A DNA stretch of 64,000 nucleotides from Roseburia sp. 1XD42-34 (GTDB lineage Bacteria; Bacillota; Bacilli; Bacillales; Amphibacillaceae), in assembly GCF_009917385.1 (NCBI RefSeq), contig NZ_QWLJ01000010.1:62001-126000 (forward strand). The letters run 5' to 3'. Positions 12,993-22,067 of this stretch are shown here, one piece after another. A model generated the notes under the pieces. It did not search any database and was not told the DNA's origin. It was given only the letters and a program-made list of their open reading frames with translations. Position 1 is the stretch's first letter. The number at the start of each line of letters is the position of its first letter. Both the position numbers and the translations under genes were made by a program.

Positions 12993-13124
12993 GTGAAAAA
13001 AGTGATACTATCCGTACTATGTGGTGCATTTCTTATTGGGGGATTTTTCTTTACGGAGCAGCAGTTTTCAGATAGTGCTGGAAGAGGTCATCCAGAAACA
13101 ACTTCTCTGAACCCAACTAAATAG
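12993..13124 (+). CDS. Predicted secreted signalling propeptide (NprX/Phr-like), 43 aa
   Basis: GTG start at 12993, with a strong AGGAGGG site at 12981-12987 and stop TAG at 13122-13124. The peptide has a basic start (MKK), a hydrophobic core (about residues 4-20, rich in V/I/L/F/G) and a polar C-terminal tail ending HPETTSLNPTK. That layout (export signal, then a C-terminal pheromone) and the position directly after an HTH-TPR regulator are those of NprX, PapR and Phr precursors. The mature peptide is not known; the last 5-11 residues are the natural candidate. A terminator follows at 13189. Confidence 0.75.
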   Translation: MKKVILSVLCGAFLIGGFFFTEQQFSDSAGRGHPETTSLNPTK

Positions 13125-13188
13125 TTTTAATTCATTTCATTCTTTTCAATCTGTTTTAACTTTTTTACCCTATTTATGATAGAATTTT

Positions 13189-13225
13189 TCCCAGAGTGGC
13201 GTGGAACCCGTTCTGGGACTTTTTT
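13189..13225 (+). terminator. Terminator of the regulator-propeptide cassette
   Basis: TCCCAGA (13189-13195) pairs with TCTGGGA (13212-13218), followed by a T-rich run. 65 nt after the propeptide stop. Confidence 0.85.
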
Positions 13226-13446
13226 TGTTTTAAAGTATCCATTTCTGTAGCCCTCTACAGCCTCCTTTTGACTGACGCCTTGAAGTGAATTTGCTACACA
13301 TCCCTCTCATTTTCTTTATATTTACAGGCACTTCGGATGAAGAGGCTGGGACATAAGCAAATACGATATACCATAAGCCGAACAATCCATTTATAATTGT
13401 TCCGTTTATTTGCATTACAATCACTGCTATGTCAAAGTGATTCGCT

Positions 13447-13651
13447 GATAAGAAAGTAAAAAAGTTTGGAGCTTGTGTAAAACAGGATAACCGGAAAAGC
13501 CCCGTCTGGCTTCAACACCCAGTAACTAGACGACTTCACGAAGCGCCCTACGATAAGTCCTCATTGGTTCGTGCCTCACCTTGATTCCTAAACCTTTAGT
13601 TGCTTCGTTCCAGTTGCTATGTTGCTAAACGGACGCTCTGCGCCTTTGTTC
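13447..13651 (+). repeat. Dispersed intergenic repeat, family 1, short form, diverged
   Basis: Starts GATAAGAAAGTAAAAAAG, ends CTCTGCGCCTTTGTTC. Several substitutions from consensus (CCCGTCTGGCTTC, CAGTAACTAGACGACTTC, CGGACG). No middle module. The flanking stretch 13226-13446 shows no gene. Confidence 0.85.
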
Positions 13652-13693
13652 CTGCCTCATTAGTAGTTCACATGATTACAAGTAGTTTAAAAG

Positions 13694-13707
13694 TGTTTAC
13701 GCTTTCA
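13694..13707 (+). promoter_or_regulatory. Candidate CcpA cre site upstream of putP
   Basis: TGTTTACGCTTTCA matches the cre consensus TGWAANCGNTNWCA at all but positions 4 and 5. It lies about 80 nt upstream of the small ORF before putP, where carbon catabolite control of proline uptake would be plausible. By motif only. Confidence 0.35.
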
Positions 13708-13788
13708 ATAAAATGCGTTATTGTTGTAATATTCTATTAAGAAATAATATTGCTTAAACTGAATTGTATCTAGGGAGGGGAAAGTTAT

Positions 13789-13893
13789 ATGGAATACACC
13801 ATCCAAGGGGCAACGTGGTTTTGGTTATTTGTCCCAATGCCTATTGTACTTATTTTATCATGCATTACTTTATTTACAGAGAGGAGGGAATAA
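13789..13893 (+). CDS. 34-aa single-span membrane peptide, probable symporter accessory protein
   Basis: ATG at 13789 with a strong AGGGAGGGG site, stop TAA 13891-13893. Hydrophobic span of about 20 residues (WFWLFVPMPIVLILSCITLF), then a charged end TERRE. It ends 3 nt before the putP start, and the putP ribosome binding site (GAGGAGGG) lies inside its last codons, so the two are translationally coupled. Small single-span peptides encoded just before sodium:solute symporters are a known though little-studied family; membership here is inferred from size, topology and position. Confidence 0.7.
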   Translation: MEYTIQGATWFWLFVPMPIVLILSCITLFTERRE

Positions 13894-13896
13894 ACG

Positions 13897-15417
13897 ATGA
13901 CTACACCTACACTGGTCACCTTTATCGTTTACTTAGTAGGAATGCTGACGATTGGTATGATTATGTATTATCGAACGAATAATTTATCGGATTATGTTTT
14001 AGGCGGGAGAGGCTTAGGGCCGGGAGTAGCTGCGCTTAGTGCTGGAGCTTCAGATATGAGCGGTTGGCTATTATTAGGATTGCCTGGTGCTATTTATGCT
14101 TCAGGTCTGTCGGAAGCGTGGATGGGAATTGGACTTGCAATTGGCGCCTATTTAAATTGGCAATTTGTTGCCAAAAGATTGCGTGTATATACGGAAGTAA
14201 GTAATAACTCGATTACCATTCCGGACTTTTTGGCAAATCGGTTTAAGGACACATCACATATTTTACGTGTGATTGCAGCATTAGTTATCTTATTATTCTT
14301 CACTTTCTATACATCATCTGGTATGGTAGCCGGAGCAAAGCTTTTTGAAGCTTCATTTGGGCTTTCCTATGAAGCCGCCCTTTGGATTGGTGGTATTATT
14401 GTTATTTCTTATACGCTGTTAGGAGGCTTTTTAGCTGTAGCTTGGACAGATTTTGTCCAGGGTTTACTGATGTTTCTTGCATTACTTGTAGTACCAGTTG
14501 TGGCATTAACGCAAATGGGCGGATGGGATGCTGCTGTGCAAGCAGTTGGGGAAATTAACCCTACCCACTTGAATATGGTTGAGGGCGTTGGGGTGATGGC
14601 AATTATTTCTTCACTTGCATGGGGATTAGGCTATTTTGGTCAGCCACATATCTTGGTACGTTTTATGGCTTTACGTTCACACAAAGATGTACCAAAAGCA
14701 AGGTTTATTGGAACCGCATGGATGGTTTTAGGATTGTATGGTGCGATTTTTACGGGGTTTGTTGGTCTAGCATTTATTAGTACTCAAGAGGTTTCTATCC
14801 TTTCTGAATTTGGCATTCAAGTTGTAAATGAGAATGGGTTACAAGTATTGGCTGATTCAGAGAAAATTTTTATTGCCTTTTCACAAATTCTCTTTCACCC
14901 TGTTGTAGCAGGGGTATTATTAGCTGCCATTTTATCAGCAATTATGAGCACGATTGACTCGCAATTACTTGTATCTTCCTCAGCAGTAGCAGAGGATTTA
15001 TATCGAGCTATATTTCGTAAAACAGCAACGGATAAGGAACTGGTATGGGTAGGCAGGCTGGCAACTGTCATTATTGCCTTGATTGCACTTCTAATTGCCC
15101 TAAATCCAGACAGTTCCGTGTTGGATTTAGTTGGCTATGCATGGGCTGGATTTGGTGCAGCATTTGGTCCCATTATTTTGTTAGCTTTATTTTGGAGGCG
15201 GGTTACACGTAATGGCGCACTTGCAGGTATTGTAGTTGGTGCAGTGGCAGTTATTATTTGGGGGCCGATTTTATCCGGAGGGATTTTTGATTTATATGAA
15301 ATTGTTCCTGGTTTTTTCTTTAATTTATGCACAACGATTATCGTTAGTTTACTTGGTAAGCCTAATGAAGAGCTAATTGCTGATTATGATGAAACAGTGA
15401 AAAAATTGCAAGTGTAA
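13897..15417 (+). CDS. putP: Sodium/proline symporter PutP
   Basis: 506-aa sodium:solute symporter (SSF family) with about 13 membrane spans, importing proline with Na+, for nutrition or osmoprotection. Family signatures: LGGRGLGPGVAALSAGASDMSGWLL in the first spans (the ASDMSGWL segment holds Na+/proline-binding residues), a GGFLAVAWTDF segment after span 5, and AILSAIMSTIDSQLLVSSSAVAEDL in span 8. Length is typical (about 500 aa). Substrate assignment to proline follows from the ASDMSGW/DSQLLV motifs. Preceded by the 34-aa peptide and a candidate cre site. Confidence 0.9.
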   Translation: MTTPTLVTFIVYLVGMLTIGMIMYYRTNNLSDYVLGGRGLGPGVAALSAGASDMSGWLLLGLPGAIYASGLSEAWMGIGLAIGAYLNWQFVAKRLRVYTEVSNNSITIPDFLANRFKDTSHILRVIAALVILLFFTFYTSSGMVAGAKLFEASFGLSYEAALWIGGIIVISYTLLGGFLAVAWTDFVQGLLMFLALLVVPVVALTQMGGWDAAVQAVGEINPTHLNMVEGVGVMAIISSLAWGLGYFGQPHILVRFMALRSHKDVPKARFIGTAWMVLGLYGAIFTGFVGLAFISTQEVSILSEFGIQVVNENGLQVLADSEKIFIAFSQILFHPVVAGVLLAAILSAIMSTIDSQLLVSSSAVAEDLYRAIFRKTATDKELVWVGRLATVIIALIALLIALNPDSSVLDLVGYAWAGFGAAFGPIILLALFWRRVTRNGALAGIVVGAVAVIIWGPILSGGIFDLYEIVPGFFFNLCTTIIVSLLGKPNEELIADYDETVKKLQV

Positions 15418-15942
15418 TCCAAAAAGGTTGTGTCAAAACGCTTTTGATCTAGAAACTCGAAGTTACCGCACTTTGAGGAGAAGAGTGAAAAATCTGTCTT
15501 TTAGAGGTGCTTTTATAACTTGGTTTAGTAAAAATTGTAAATAAATGACTACCAAACAGTATTTGTAAGGGCTGATTAGTTAATCAAAACTATATTCCTG
15601 GCACTTTACAAGAAAGAGAAGGAATGTTCCGAAATATATGTAAAGAATGAGAATGCCCTTCTTATCATTTTCATTGACACGTTTTTTCAGGATGGACGAG
15701 GAAACGGTGCATGAATTCGGTTTACTTCTCTACTTTAGTTGCTTAGTCATAGGACATTCTGCTATTATCAATAGTGTTACCAACGTTTATTTTGCTTTAA
15801 GAGGTGACAGGACCTTTAAAATGAAAACAAATTCTATAACCAAAGATAAATCAATTGTCTAGCCCGAATGTAACTAACAGTAACGCCCCCTCTTTCAAGT
15901 TACGAGGAAAGATAAGGGAGGAACCAACTGTAAGTTAAATGC
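15418..15942. other. Intergenic region without a supported gene
   Basis: An open frame at 15647-15862 has no good ribosome binding site and no recognisable motif and is not called. No clear terminator was seen directly after putP. Confidence 0.5.
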
Positions 15943-16125
15943 CGCTGCGGTTACCCTGTATATATGTTGCTGTAAGGATATCGCCTCATGAGTTAGAGAG
16001 TGTACCCTGAGCAAGTCTAAGTGGATAACAGACCTAAATATCCTGTTTTGTAAACGCCCTTTAGGTCATACTGTTACGGTACTAACAATAGCGGGAAAAA
16101 ATACTTCACTGATTGAAGGGTTCAT
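15943..16125 (+). repeat. Intergenic repeat, family 2, copy 1
   Basis: Aligns with 20028-20230 over about 150 nt: shared GCAAGTCTAAGTG / ACAAGTCTAAGTG, CCTAAAT ... CTTTAGGT, and GGTACTAACAAT. GACCTAAA (about 16031-16038) and TTTAGGTC (about 16060-16067) form a perfect 8-bp stem. It lies about 110 nt upstream of gatC. Identity unknown; it could be a structured RNA or remains of a mobile element. Confidence 0.65.
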
Positions 16126-16236
16126 CCTATACACCATCAGTAAAGGATGAAGGAAAGTACTACTCATGAATAATTCACGTTATGAATGCACTTCTGGTGT
16201 GTACCATATAAAAGTATGTAGTTTGGAGGGAAAGAA

Positions 16237-16527
16237 GTGGAAAAAATTTCAAAAGATCAAGTAAAGCATGTTGCTCATTTAGCTCGTTTGCATGTAACAG
16301 AAGAGGAAGCAGAAATGTTTACTGAGCATTTAAGTTCGATCATAGCTTATGCAGAGCAGTTAAATGAATTGGATACAACGAATGTAGAACCGACAACGCA
16401 TGTGCTTGATATAAAAAATGTGATGCGTAAAGATAAACCGAAGCAATGGATTACACAAGAAGAAGCACTGAAAAATGCTCCAGATCACAAAGGTGGCCAT
16501 TTTCGTGTACCATCAATTTTGGAGTAG
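16237..16527 (+). CDS. gatC: Asp-tRNA(Asn)/Glu-tRNA(Gln) amidotransferase subunit C
   Basis: 96-aa GatC subunit, which stabilises GatA and links it to GatB in the enzyme that amidates misacylated Glu-tRNA(Gln) (and Asp-tRNA(Asn)). GTG start at 16237 with TTGGAGGG upstream. Typical features: [19 protein letters not shown] at the N-terminus, the middle [12 protein letters not shown], and C-terminal [16 protein letters not shown]. First gene of gatCAB; 12 nt to gatA. Confidence 0.96.
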   Translation: MEKISKDQVKHVAHLARLHVTEEEAEMFTEHLSSIIAYAEQLNELDTTNVEPTTHVLDIKNVMRKDKPKQWITQEEALKNAPDHKGGHFRVPSILE

Positions 16528-16539
16528 GGAGGGAAAAGA

Positions 16540-18006
16540 ATGTCGTTATTTGATTACACCATCAAGCAATTAGAAGAGAAATTACATAATGGTGAAATTA
16601 CCGTAGAAGAGCTAGTAAATACTTCCTATGGGCGTATCCATGAAGTGGATGACCAAGTTCATGCATTTCTTACATTAGATGAAGAAAAAGCAAGAACAAA
16701 AGCAAAAGAACTGGATAAGGAATCAGATAAAACAGCAGCTTTATTTGGCATTCCTAGCGGGATAAAGGATAATATTGTAACGAAATCGCTACGTACTACA
16801 TGTGCTAGCCAATTTCTGGATAATTTTCATGACCCTTTATATAACGCAACGGTTGTAAATAAATTAAATCAACAAAAAGCTGTCACCATTGGTAAATTGA
16901 ATATGGATGAATTTGCAATGGGATCATCCAATGAAAACTCAAGCTATGAACCAACTCGTAACCCTTGGAATACCGATTATGTTCCTGGTGGGTCTAGTGG
17001 TGGCTCAGCAGCTGCTGTAGCAGCAGGTGAAGTGCTATTTGCATTAGGGTCAGATACAGGTGGCTCTATTCGTCAGCCAGCAGCATTTTGCGGCGTTGTA
17101 GGATTAAAGCCTACATACGGACGGGTATCTCGGTTTGGTTTAGTAGCCTTTGCGTCCTCTTTGGATCAAATTGGTCCAATTACCCGTACGGTAGAAGATA
17201 ATGCACGTGTACTGGAAGTGATTTCTGGACATGATGTGATGGATTCAACGAGTGCAGATGTAGAAGTCCCTACGTACACAAAAGCTTTAACGAATGATGT
17301 GAAGGGATTAAAAATTGCTGTACCAAAGGAATACCTTAGTGAAGGTGTAACTCCAGAGGTTAAAGAGACAGTTATGCAAGCATTAAAGGTATATGAATCT
17401 TTAGGAGCTACGTGGGAAGAGGTTTCCCTGCCCCACTCTAAATATGCTGTTGCAACATACTACCTGCTATCTTCATCGGAAGCTTCAGCCAACCTTGCTC
17501 GCTTTGACGGGGTTCGTTATGGAGTTCGCTCTGAGAATGCAGAAAATATGATTGACATGTTCAAAAAGTCACGCAGCGAAGGATTTGGCGAAGAAGTGAA
17601 ACGTCGGATTATGTTAGGGACGTTTGCCCTTAGCTCTGGATACTACGATGCGTACTATAAAAAAGCACAAAAAGTGCGTACATTAATTAAACAGGATTTT
17701 GATCAGATTTTCCAAGATTATGATGTGGTAATCGGACCAACTACGCCAACTCCAGCATTTAAAGTCGGGGAAAAAGTGGACGACCCACTAACGATGTATG
17801 CAAATGATATTTTAACCATCCCGGTAAATTTAGCTGGCGTACCAGGTATTTCCGTTCCATGTGGGTTTTCTGGGGCAGGACTGCCAATCGGTCTGCAAAT
17901 TATTGGGAAGCATTTTGATGAGGCTACTGTATACCGCGCAGCACATGCGTATGAGCAAGCGACGGATCACCATAAACAGCGCCCTCAGCTAGGAGGTGCC
18001 AAGTAA
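16540..18006 (+). CDS. gatA: Asp-tRNA(Asn)/Glu-tRNA(Gln) amidotransferase subunit A
   Basis: 488-aa amidase-signature glutaminase subunit that releases ammonia from glutamine for GatB. The Ser-cisSer-Lys triad is visible: Lys76 in PSGIKDN, Ser152 in [11 protein letters not shown] and the nucleophile Ser176 in [10 protein letters not shown]. Preceded by GGAGGG, with normal length. Its TAA stop shares one base with the gatB ATG (TAATG), implying coupled translation. Confidence 0.98.
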   Translation: MSLFDYTIKQLEEKLHNGEITVEELVNTSYGRIHEVDDQVHAFLTLDEEKARTKAKELDKESDKTAALFGIPSGIKDNIVTKSLRTTCASQFLDNFHDPLYNATVVNKLNQQKAVTIGKLNMDEFAMGSSNENSSYEPTRNPWNTDYVPGGSSGGSAAAVAAGEVLFALGSDTGGSIRQPAAFCGVVGLKPTYGRVSRFGLVAFASSLDQIGPITRTVEDNARVLEVISGHDVMDSTSADVEVPTYTKALTNDVKGLKIAVPKEYLSEGVTPEVKETVMQALKVYESLGATWEEVSLPHSKYAVATYYLLSSSEASANLARFDGVRYGVRSENAENMIDMFKKSRSEGFGEEVKRRIMLGTFALSSGYYDAYYKKAQKVRTLIKQDFDQIFQDYDVVIGPTTPTPAFKVGEKVDDPLTMYANDILTIPVNLAGVPGISVPCGFSGAGLPIGLQIIGKHFDEATVYRAAHAYEQATDHHKQRPQLGGAK

Positions 18007-19436
18007 TGAATTTTGAAACAATCATTGGCTTAGAAGTACACGTTGAATTAAAAACAAAGTCGAAAATTTTTAGTCCTAGTACTAATGAGTTTGGGACAGC
18101 TCCAAACACAAACGTGAACCCAATCGATTTGGGATACCCAGGTGTTTTGCCTGTATTGAATGAAGAAGCGGTTAATTTTGCTATGAAAGCAGCAATGGCT
18201 TTAAATTGTGATATTGCGACTCATACGAAATTTGATCGCAAAAATTACTTCTATCCGGATAATCCAAAGGCTTATCAAATCTCACAATTTGATCAACCTA
18301 TTGGTGAGAATGGCTGGATTGAGATTGAAGTACATGGAAAGAAAAAACGGATTGGCATTACTCGACTTCATTTGGAAGAAGATGCGGGTAAACTAACGCA
18401 TGGTGACGATGGTTATTCGTTAGTTGATTTTAATCGTCAAGGCACACCATTAATTGAAATTGTTTCCGAACCAGATATGCGTTCACCAGAAGAAGCTTAC
18501 GCGTATCTAGAAAAACTCAAAAACATTATTCAATATACTGGCGTGTCCGACGTGAAAATGCAGGAAGGGTCTTTACGTTGCGATGCTAATATTTCTTTAC
18601 GTCCAATTGGGCAAGAAGAATTCGGAACAAAAACAGAACTAAAGAATTTGAACTCTTTTAGCTTTGTGCAAAAAGGATTAGAATTTGAAGAAAAGCGTCA
18701 AGAGAAAGAATTGCTTGCAGGAGGAAAAATCCTGCAAGAGACACGGCGTTACGATGAAAAAACAAAGGAAACGATCCTTATGCGTGTGAAGGAAGGTTCC
18801 GATGATTACCGTTATTTCCCTGAGCCGGATCTAGTTCCATTGTATATTGATGAAGCTTGGAAGGAGCGCATTCGTAAAGAAATTCCAGAGCTTCCTGATG
18901 CCCGCAAAAAACGATATATAGAAGAGCTTGAGTTACCGGAATACGATGCAACCGTGATTACCAATTCTAAACAAATGGCTGATTTCTTTGAAGAGGCAAT
19001 CTCACACGGTGTGGATATGAAGCAAGTTTCTAACTGGCTTATGGGTGAAATATCTGCCTACATGAATAAGCATTTAAAAGAGTTGGATGAATTAGCGATT
19101 ACGCCAGAAGCGTTGGCAAAAATGATAAAACTGATTGATAATGGCACGATTTCTTCAAAGATTGCTAAAAAGGTGTTCGCAGAGTTAGTGGAAAATGGTG
19201 GCGATCCGGAAAAGATTGTGAAAGAAAAGGGTCTTGTACAAATTTCTGATGAAGGTCAGTTGAAAGAAATTATTTCTAAAGTGCTTGATGAAAACGAACA
19301 ATCGATTATTGACTATAAAAATGGTAAAAATAAAGCAGTTGGTTTCTTAGTCGGTCAAGTGATGAAGGCTACTAAAGGTCAAGCAAACCCACCAATGGTT
19401 AACAAAATTTTATTAGAAGAAATAAACAAACGATAA
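18006..19436 (+). CDS. gatB: Asp-tRNA(Asn)/Glu-tRNA(Gln) amidotransferase subunit B
   Basis: 476-aa GatB, the kinase/amidotransferase subunit that activates the Glu/Asp carboxylate on tRNA with ATP and adds ammonia. N-terminal catalytic cradle with [35 protein letters not shown] and [14 protein letters not shown]; the C-terminal helical/YqeY-like tail for tRNA binding ends [17 protein letters not shown]. Normal length. Last gene of gatCAB. Confidence 0.98.
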   Translation: MNFETIIGLEVHVELKTKSKIFSPSTNEFGTAPNTNVNPIDLGYPGVLPVLNEEAVNFAMKAAMALNCDIATHTKFDRKNYFYPDNPKAYQISQFDQPIGENGWIEIEVHGKKKRIGITRLHLEEDAGKLTHGDDGYSLVDFNRQGTPLIEIVSEPDMRSPEEAYAYLEKLKNIIQYTGVSDVKMQEGSLRCDANISLRPIGQEEFGTKTELKNLNSFSFVQKGLEFEEKRQEKELLAGGKILQETRRYDEKTKETILMRVKEGSDDYRYFPEPDLVPLYIDEAWKERIRKEIPELPDARKKRYIEELELPEYDATVITNSKQMADFFEEAISHGVDMKQVSNWLMGEISAYMNKHLKELDELAITPEALAKMIKLIDNGTISSKIAKKVFAELVENGGDPEKIVKEKGLVQISDEGQLKEIISKVLDENEQSIIDYKNGKNKAVGFLVGQVMKATKGQANPPMVNKILLEEINKR

Positions 19437-19443
19437 TAAATTA

Positions 19444-19478
19444 TCTGGACTATTATGATCGCTTTCAGGTAGTCCAGA
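19444..19478 (+). terminator. 9-bp inverted repeat after gatB
   Basis: TCTGGACTA (19444-19452) pairs perfectly with TAGTCCAGA (19470-19478), 8 nt after the gatB stop. There is no immediate T run (a TTTTT follows 20 nt later), so it may be a weak terminator or an mRNA 3'-end stabiliser. 19479-19660 shows no gene. Confidence 0.55.
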
Positions 19479-19660
19479 CTGTGATATGATGGTCTCTTTT
19501 TGTGAAGCGCGATAACAAATTAGCAGTCTATGGAATGATAGCGGCGTGTGGATGTCTGTTTCGAGAGGGTTTGACAGAAAAAACTTTCGAAGCTCGGGTT
19601 AATGCAGTTAACTAACGCAAGGGTTTCATTGTGGGCAGGGATTTTTCCCTTATTTAAGGA

Positions 19661-19927
19661 GATAAGAAAGAAAGTATAAAATTTTGGCTTTGGGATACCG
19701 ATATAACGGAATAGTCACGTCCGGCTTAAGCGCCCAGCAACTAGGCGACTTCACGAAATCGCCTTCCGATAAGTCATCATTGGTTCGTGGTTAAGAGGAA
19801 GGCCGACTAAATACGGGCTTGCCGCTCAGGCGTCGGCATACCCCTGGTTTTAGTGGCATGATTCCTAAAACTTTAGTTGATTTGTTCCACTTGCTACGTT
19901 GCTAAACGGGCGCTTGCGCCTTTGTTC
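19661..19927 (+). repeat. Dispersed intergenic repeat, family 1, long form
   Basis: From GATAAGAAAGAAAGTATAAA to GCGCCTTTGTTC. It carries the middle module (GCCGACTAAATACGGG ... CCCCTGGTTTTAGT), in which the outer ACTAAA/TTTAGT pairing is kept. GCCGAC and GTCGGC also pair. Confidence 0.9.
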
Positions 19928-20027
19928 GGTACCGATTCACTGAGTTACTATAGGCATATTAGGCGACTGATAATAGAAATCTGTAGTGAGTTTTAAACAT
20001 GGGAAACGACAAAGTTTTAACGAGAAT

Positions 20028-20230
20028 TTAGCTACTTTCCGTTGGTCATGTTATTCCGTATATAAGGTGCTGGAAGGCTCTCGCTTCAGGAGTTGGATAA
20101 TCTGTACTAACCAACAAGTCTAAGTGAAAGATGACAGCGCCTAAATGCCCTATTCCGTAAGCTGCTTTAGGTTATATCATTATGGTACTAACAATCCGTA
20201 GGGGATGAATACCCCAATAATGAGATTCAC
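20028..20230 (+). repeat. Intergenic repeat, family 2, copy 2
   Basis: Homologous to 15943-16125. CCTAAA ... TTTAGG stem kept, with GGTACTAACAAT after it, and then a local hairpin CCGTAGGGGATGAATACCCC. Located between gatB and dgkB. 20231-20480 holds no supported gene. Confidence 0.65.
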
Positions 20231-20504
20231 TTTATCAGAAGCAGCTGTACACAAACTTCATTCGGTTAATGTTGACATATGTAAGTGATGCTTCATACAA
20301 TCTTGCTTGTGTCCTCTTTTCAAAATTATAGAAAAGCGCTATGATAAAGAGTAGACTGCAGATACATCCTGTTTTAGGTTGCTGTGAATAAGCATATGAA
20401 TTAGGTTAGGTCTATTTAGTTACATACTTTTTAAATATCATTATATGTTTGCAATTTTTAAAAATTATGGTCCTGCATACTTGGTGCAATGCGGAGGGAA
20501 AGCA

Positions 20505-21407
20505 ATGAATAAAGCGCGTATTATTTATAATCCTACGTCTGGTAGAGAAGCTTTTAAAAAAGAATTGCCAGCTGTATTAGAAAAGCTTGAAGTAGCTGGT
20601 TATGAAACATCTGCTCACGCAACAACTTGTGAGGGAGACGCGATCCAAGCTGCAAAATTGGCTGTTGAAAGGGGTCATGACCTTGTTATTGCTGCTGGTG
20701 GAGATGGAACAATTAATGAAGTTATTAATGGGATAGCTGAGCAGGAGAGTCGTCCAAAGCTTGGTATTATACCAGTAGGGACGACGAACGATTTTGCCAG
20801 AGCCTTACATATTCCACGTGATATTCAAAAAGCGGTTGATGTAATTACGGAAGGAAAATCGATGTGTTTAGATATTGGAAAAGTGAATGATCACTATTTC
20901 ATGAACATTGCTGGTGGAGGTAAACTCACTGAACTGACATACGAAGTGCCAAGCAAGCTAAAGACGATGCTAGGACAGTTAGCTTATTATATGAAGGGGA
21001 TTGAGATGCTCCCTTCTTTAAAGCCGACAAGAGCAAAAATTGAATATGATGGCAATGTCATTGATGAAGATATTATGCTTTTTCTCATCTCCAATACGAA
21101 TTCAGTTGGAGGTTTTGAAAAACTCGCTCCGGAAGCGGATATGCAGGACGGTTACTTTGATTTAATCATCTTGCGCAAAACAAATTTGGCAGAATTTATC
21201 CGAATTGCGACATTAGCACTACGCGGAGCACATTTAGAGGATCGACACGTCATCTATGATAAGGCGAAGCATGTTAAAGTGACGCCAGATGAGAAAATGC
21301 AATTAAATATTGACGGTGAATACGGTGGACTGCTCCCAGGAGAATTTGCAAATTTACAGCAGCATATTGAATTCTTCGTTCCAGCTGAATTTATCGAAAA
21401 GAATTAA
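20505..21407 (+). CDS. dgkB: Diacylglycerol kinase DgkB
   Basis: 300-aa soluble lipid kinase of the DAGK_cat/YegS family; in B. subtilis it phosphorylates diacylglycerol released by lipoteichoic acid synthesis, returning it to phospholipid synthesis. The ATG at 20505 is chosen because GGAGGG lies 7 nt before it; an in-frame ATG at 20445 lacks a site. Motifs: RIIYNPTSGRE at the start, AAGGDGTINEVINGI (nucleotide binding) and GIIPVGTTNDFARAL. Length fits B. subtilis DgkB (303 aa). Next to rlmCD as in B. subtilis. Confidence 0.95.
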   Translation: MNKARIIYNPTSGREAFKKELPAVLEKLEVAGYETSAHATTCEGDAIQAAKLAVERGHDLVIAAGGDGTINEVINGIAEQESRPKLGIIPVGTTNDFARALHIPRDIQKAVDVITEGKSMCLDIGKVNDHYFMNIAGGGKLTELTYEVPSKLKTMLGQLAYYMKGIEMLPSLKPTRAKIEYDGNVIDEDIMLFLISNTNSVGGFEKLAPEADMQDGYFDLIILRKTNLAEFIRIATLALRGAHLEDRHVIYDKAKHVKVTPDEKMQLNIDGEYGGLLPGEFANLQQHIEFFVPAEFIEKN

Positions 21408-21409
21408 CG

Positions 21410-21488
21410 GACTGCATGTATGAACTGCACCCAAAACTTAGATGATACATCTAACTTTTGTGGTGCACATCATTAAGGCAGTCTTTTT
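21410..21488 (+). terminator. Long hairpin terminator after dgkB
   Basis: GACTGC (21410-21415) pairs with GCAGTC (21478-21483), followed by TTTTT. Nested inside is a near-perfect 18-bp hairpin (about 21426-21467): TGCACCCAAAA with TTTTGTGGTGCA, and TTAGATG with CATCTAA. The long nested hairpin looks more like paired mobile-element ends than an ordinary terminator. Confidence 0.7.
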
Positions 21489-21601
21489 GCATGTTAAAAA
21501 GGCTTTTTGCGCTGTTTTGCTGAGCGAGTCGACTGAAACTGACTGCTGGTAATGGAAGGATTATCTTGTTTTTATGCATATTTGTAAAGCTTGTTAATTG
21601 C

Positions 21602-21652
21602 GAACTTCGGCGAAAAAATGGTGAACTCCGTCGATATCAAGTGAACTTCAGC
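21602..21652. repeat. Short repeats with about 21-nt period, reverse orientation
   Basis: GCGAACTTCGGCG, GTGAACTCCGTCG and GTGAACTTCAGCG, starting about 21 and 20 nt apart. They are the reverse complement of the units at 4398-4450. No gene overlaps. Confidence 0.6.
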
Positions 21653-21785
21653 GATTTTACTGTTTTATCCATAAATAAAACGTTAACGAGTCCTTACTAT
21701 CGGTTTTTAAAACTCACTTCCAAAAGGTGAAAAGTCTGCTAAGCTTATGAATAATAGAAGAAGTTTTTGATAGGAGGTATTGTTT

Positions 21786-21956
21786 TTGAATGGAGAATTT
21801 TATGTCGGATGGGGAACATTAGCGTTAATTAATGCTGGGTTAGTGCAAGGGAAGAATAGAAAGCTTTCAATTGGTTTTTAATTGCCTTTGTTTATAGGAC
21901 CCATTGCCACGCTTAGTTTGTTGTTCGTTGGGAACGCGGATAAGCTGAATAGGTAA
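21786..21956 (+). pseudogene. Small membrane protein interrupted by an in-frame stop
   Basis: TTG start at 21786 with AGGAGG 8 nt upstream. Thirty-one codons (YVGWGTLALINAGLVQGKNR) end at TAA 21879-21881; reading on in the same frame gives LPLFIGPIATLSLLFVGNAD to a second TAA at 21954-21956. The two halves together resemble small two-span membrane proteins with an INAGLAQGK-type motif followed by a GP(I/L)AT span. A single nonsense change would explain it; a sequencing error is also possible. Confidence 0.55.
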
Positions 21957-22067
21957 ATTAAGATAACATAACATGGTTACATATTTCCAAGTGCATGAAT
22001 TCATTATGTAACCATTCATTTCTATGATAAGATAGGAACACAAACTAGCGTATAAAGGAAGAGAATC

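Noticed and set aside
15647-15862. 71-codon open frame, with a vaguely Fur-box-like GAGAATG...ATCATTTTCATT upstream part
   Set aside because: No ribosome binding site, no motif; the iron-box resemblance is too weak in AT-rich DNA.
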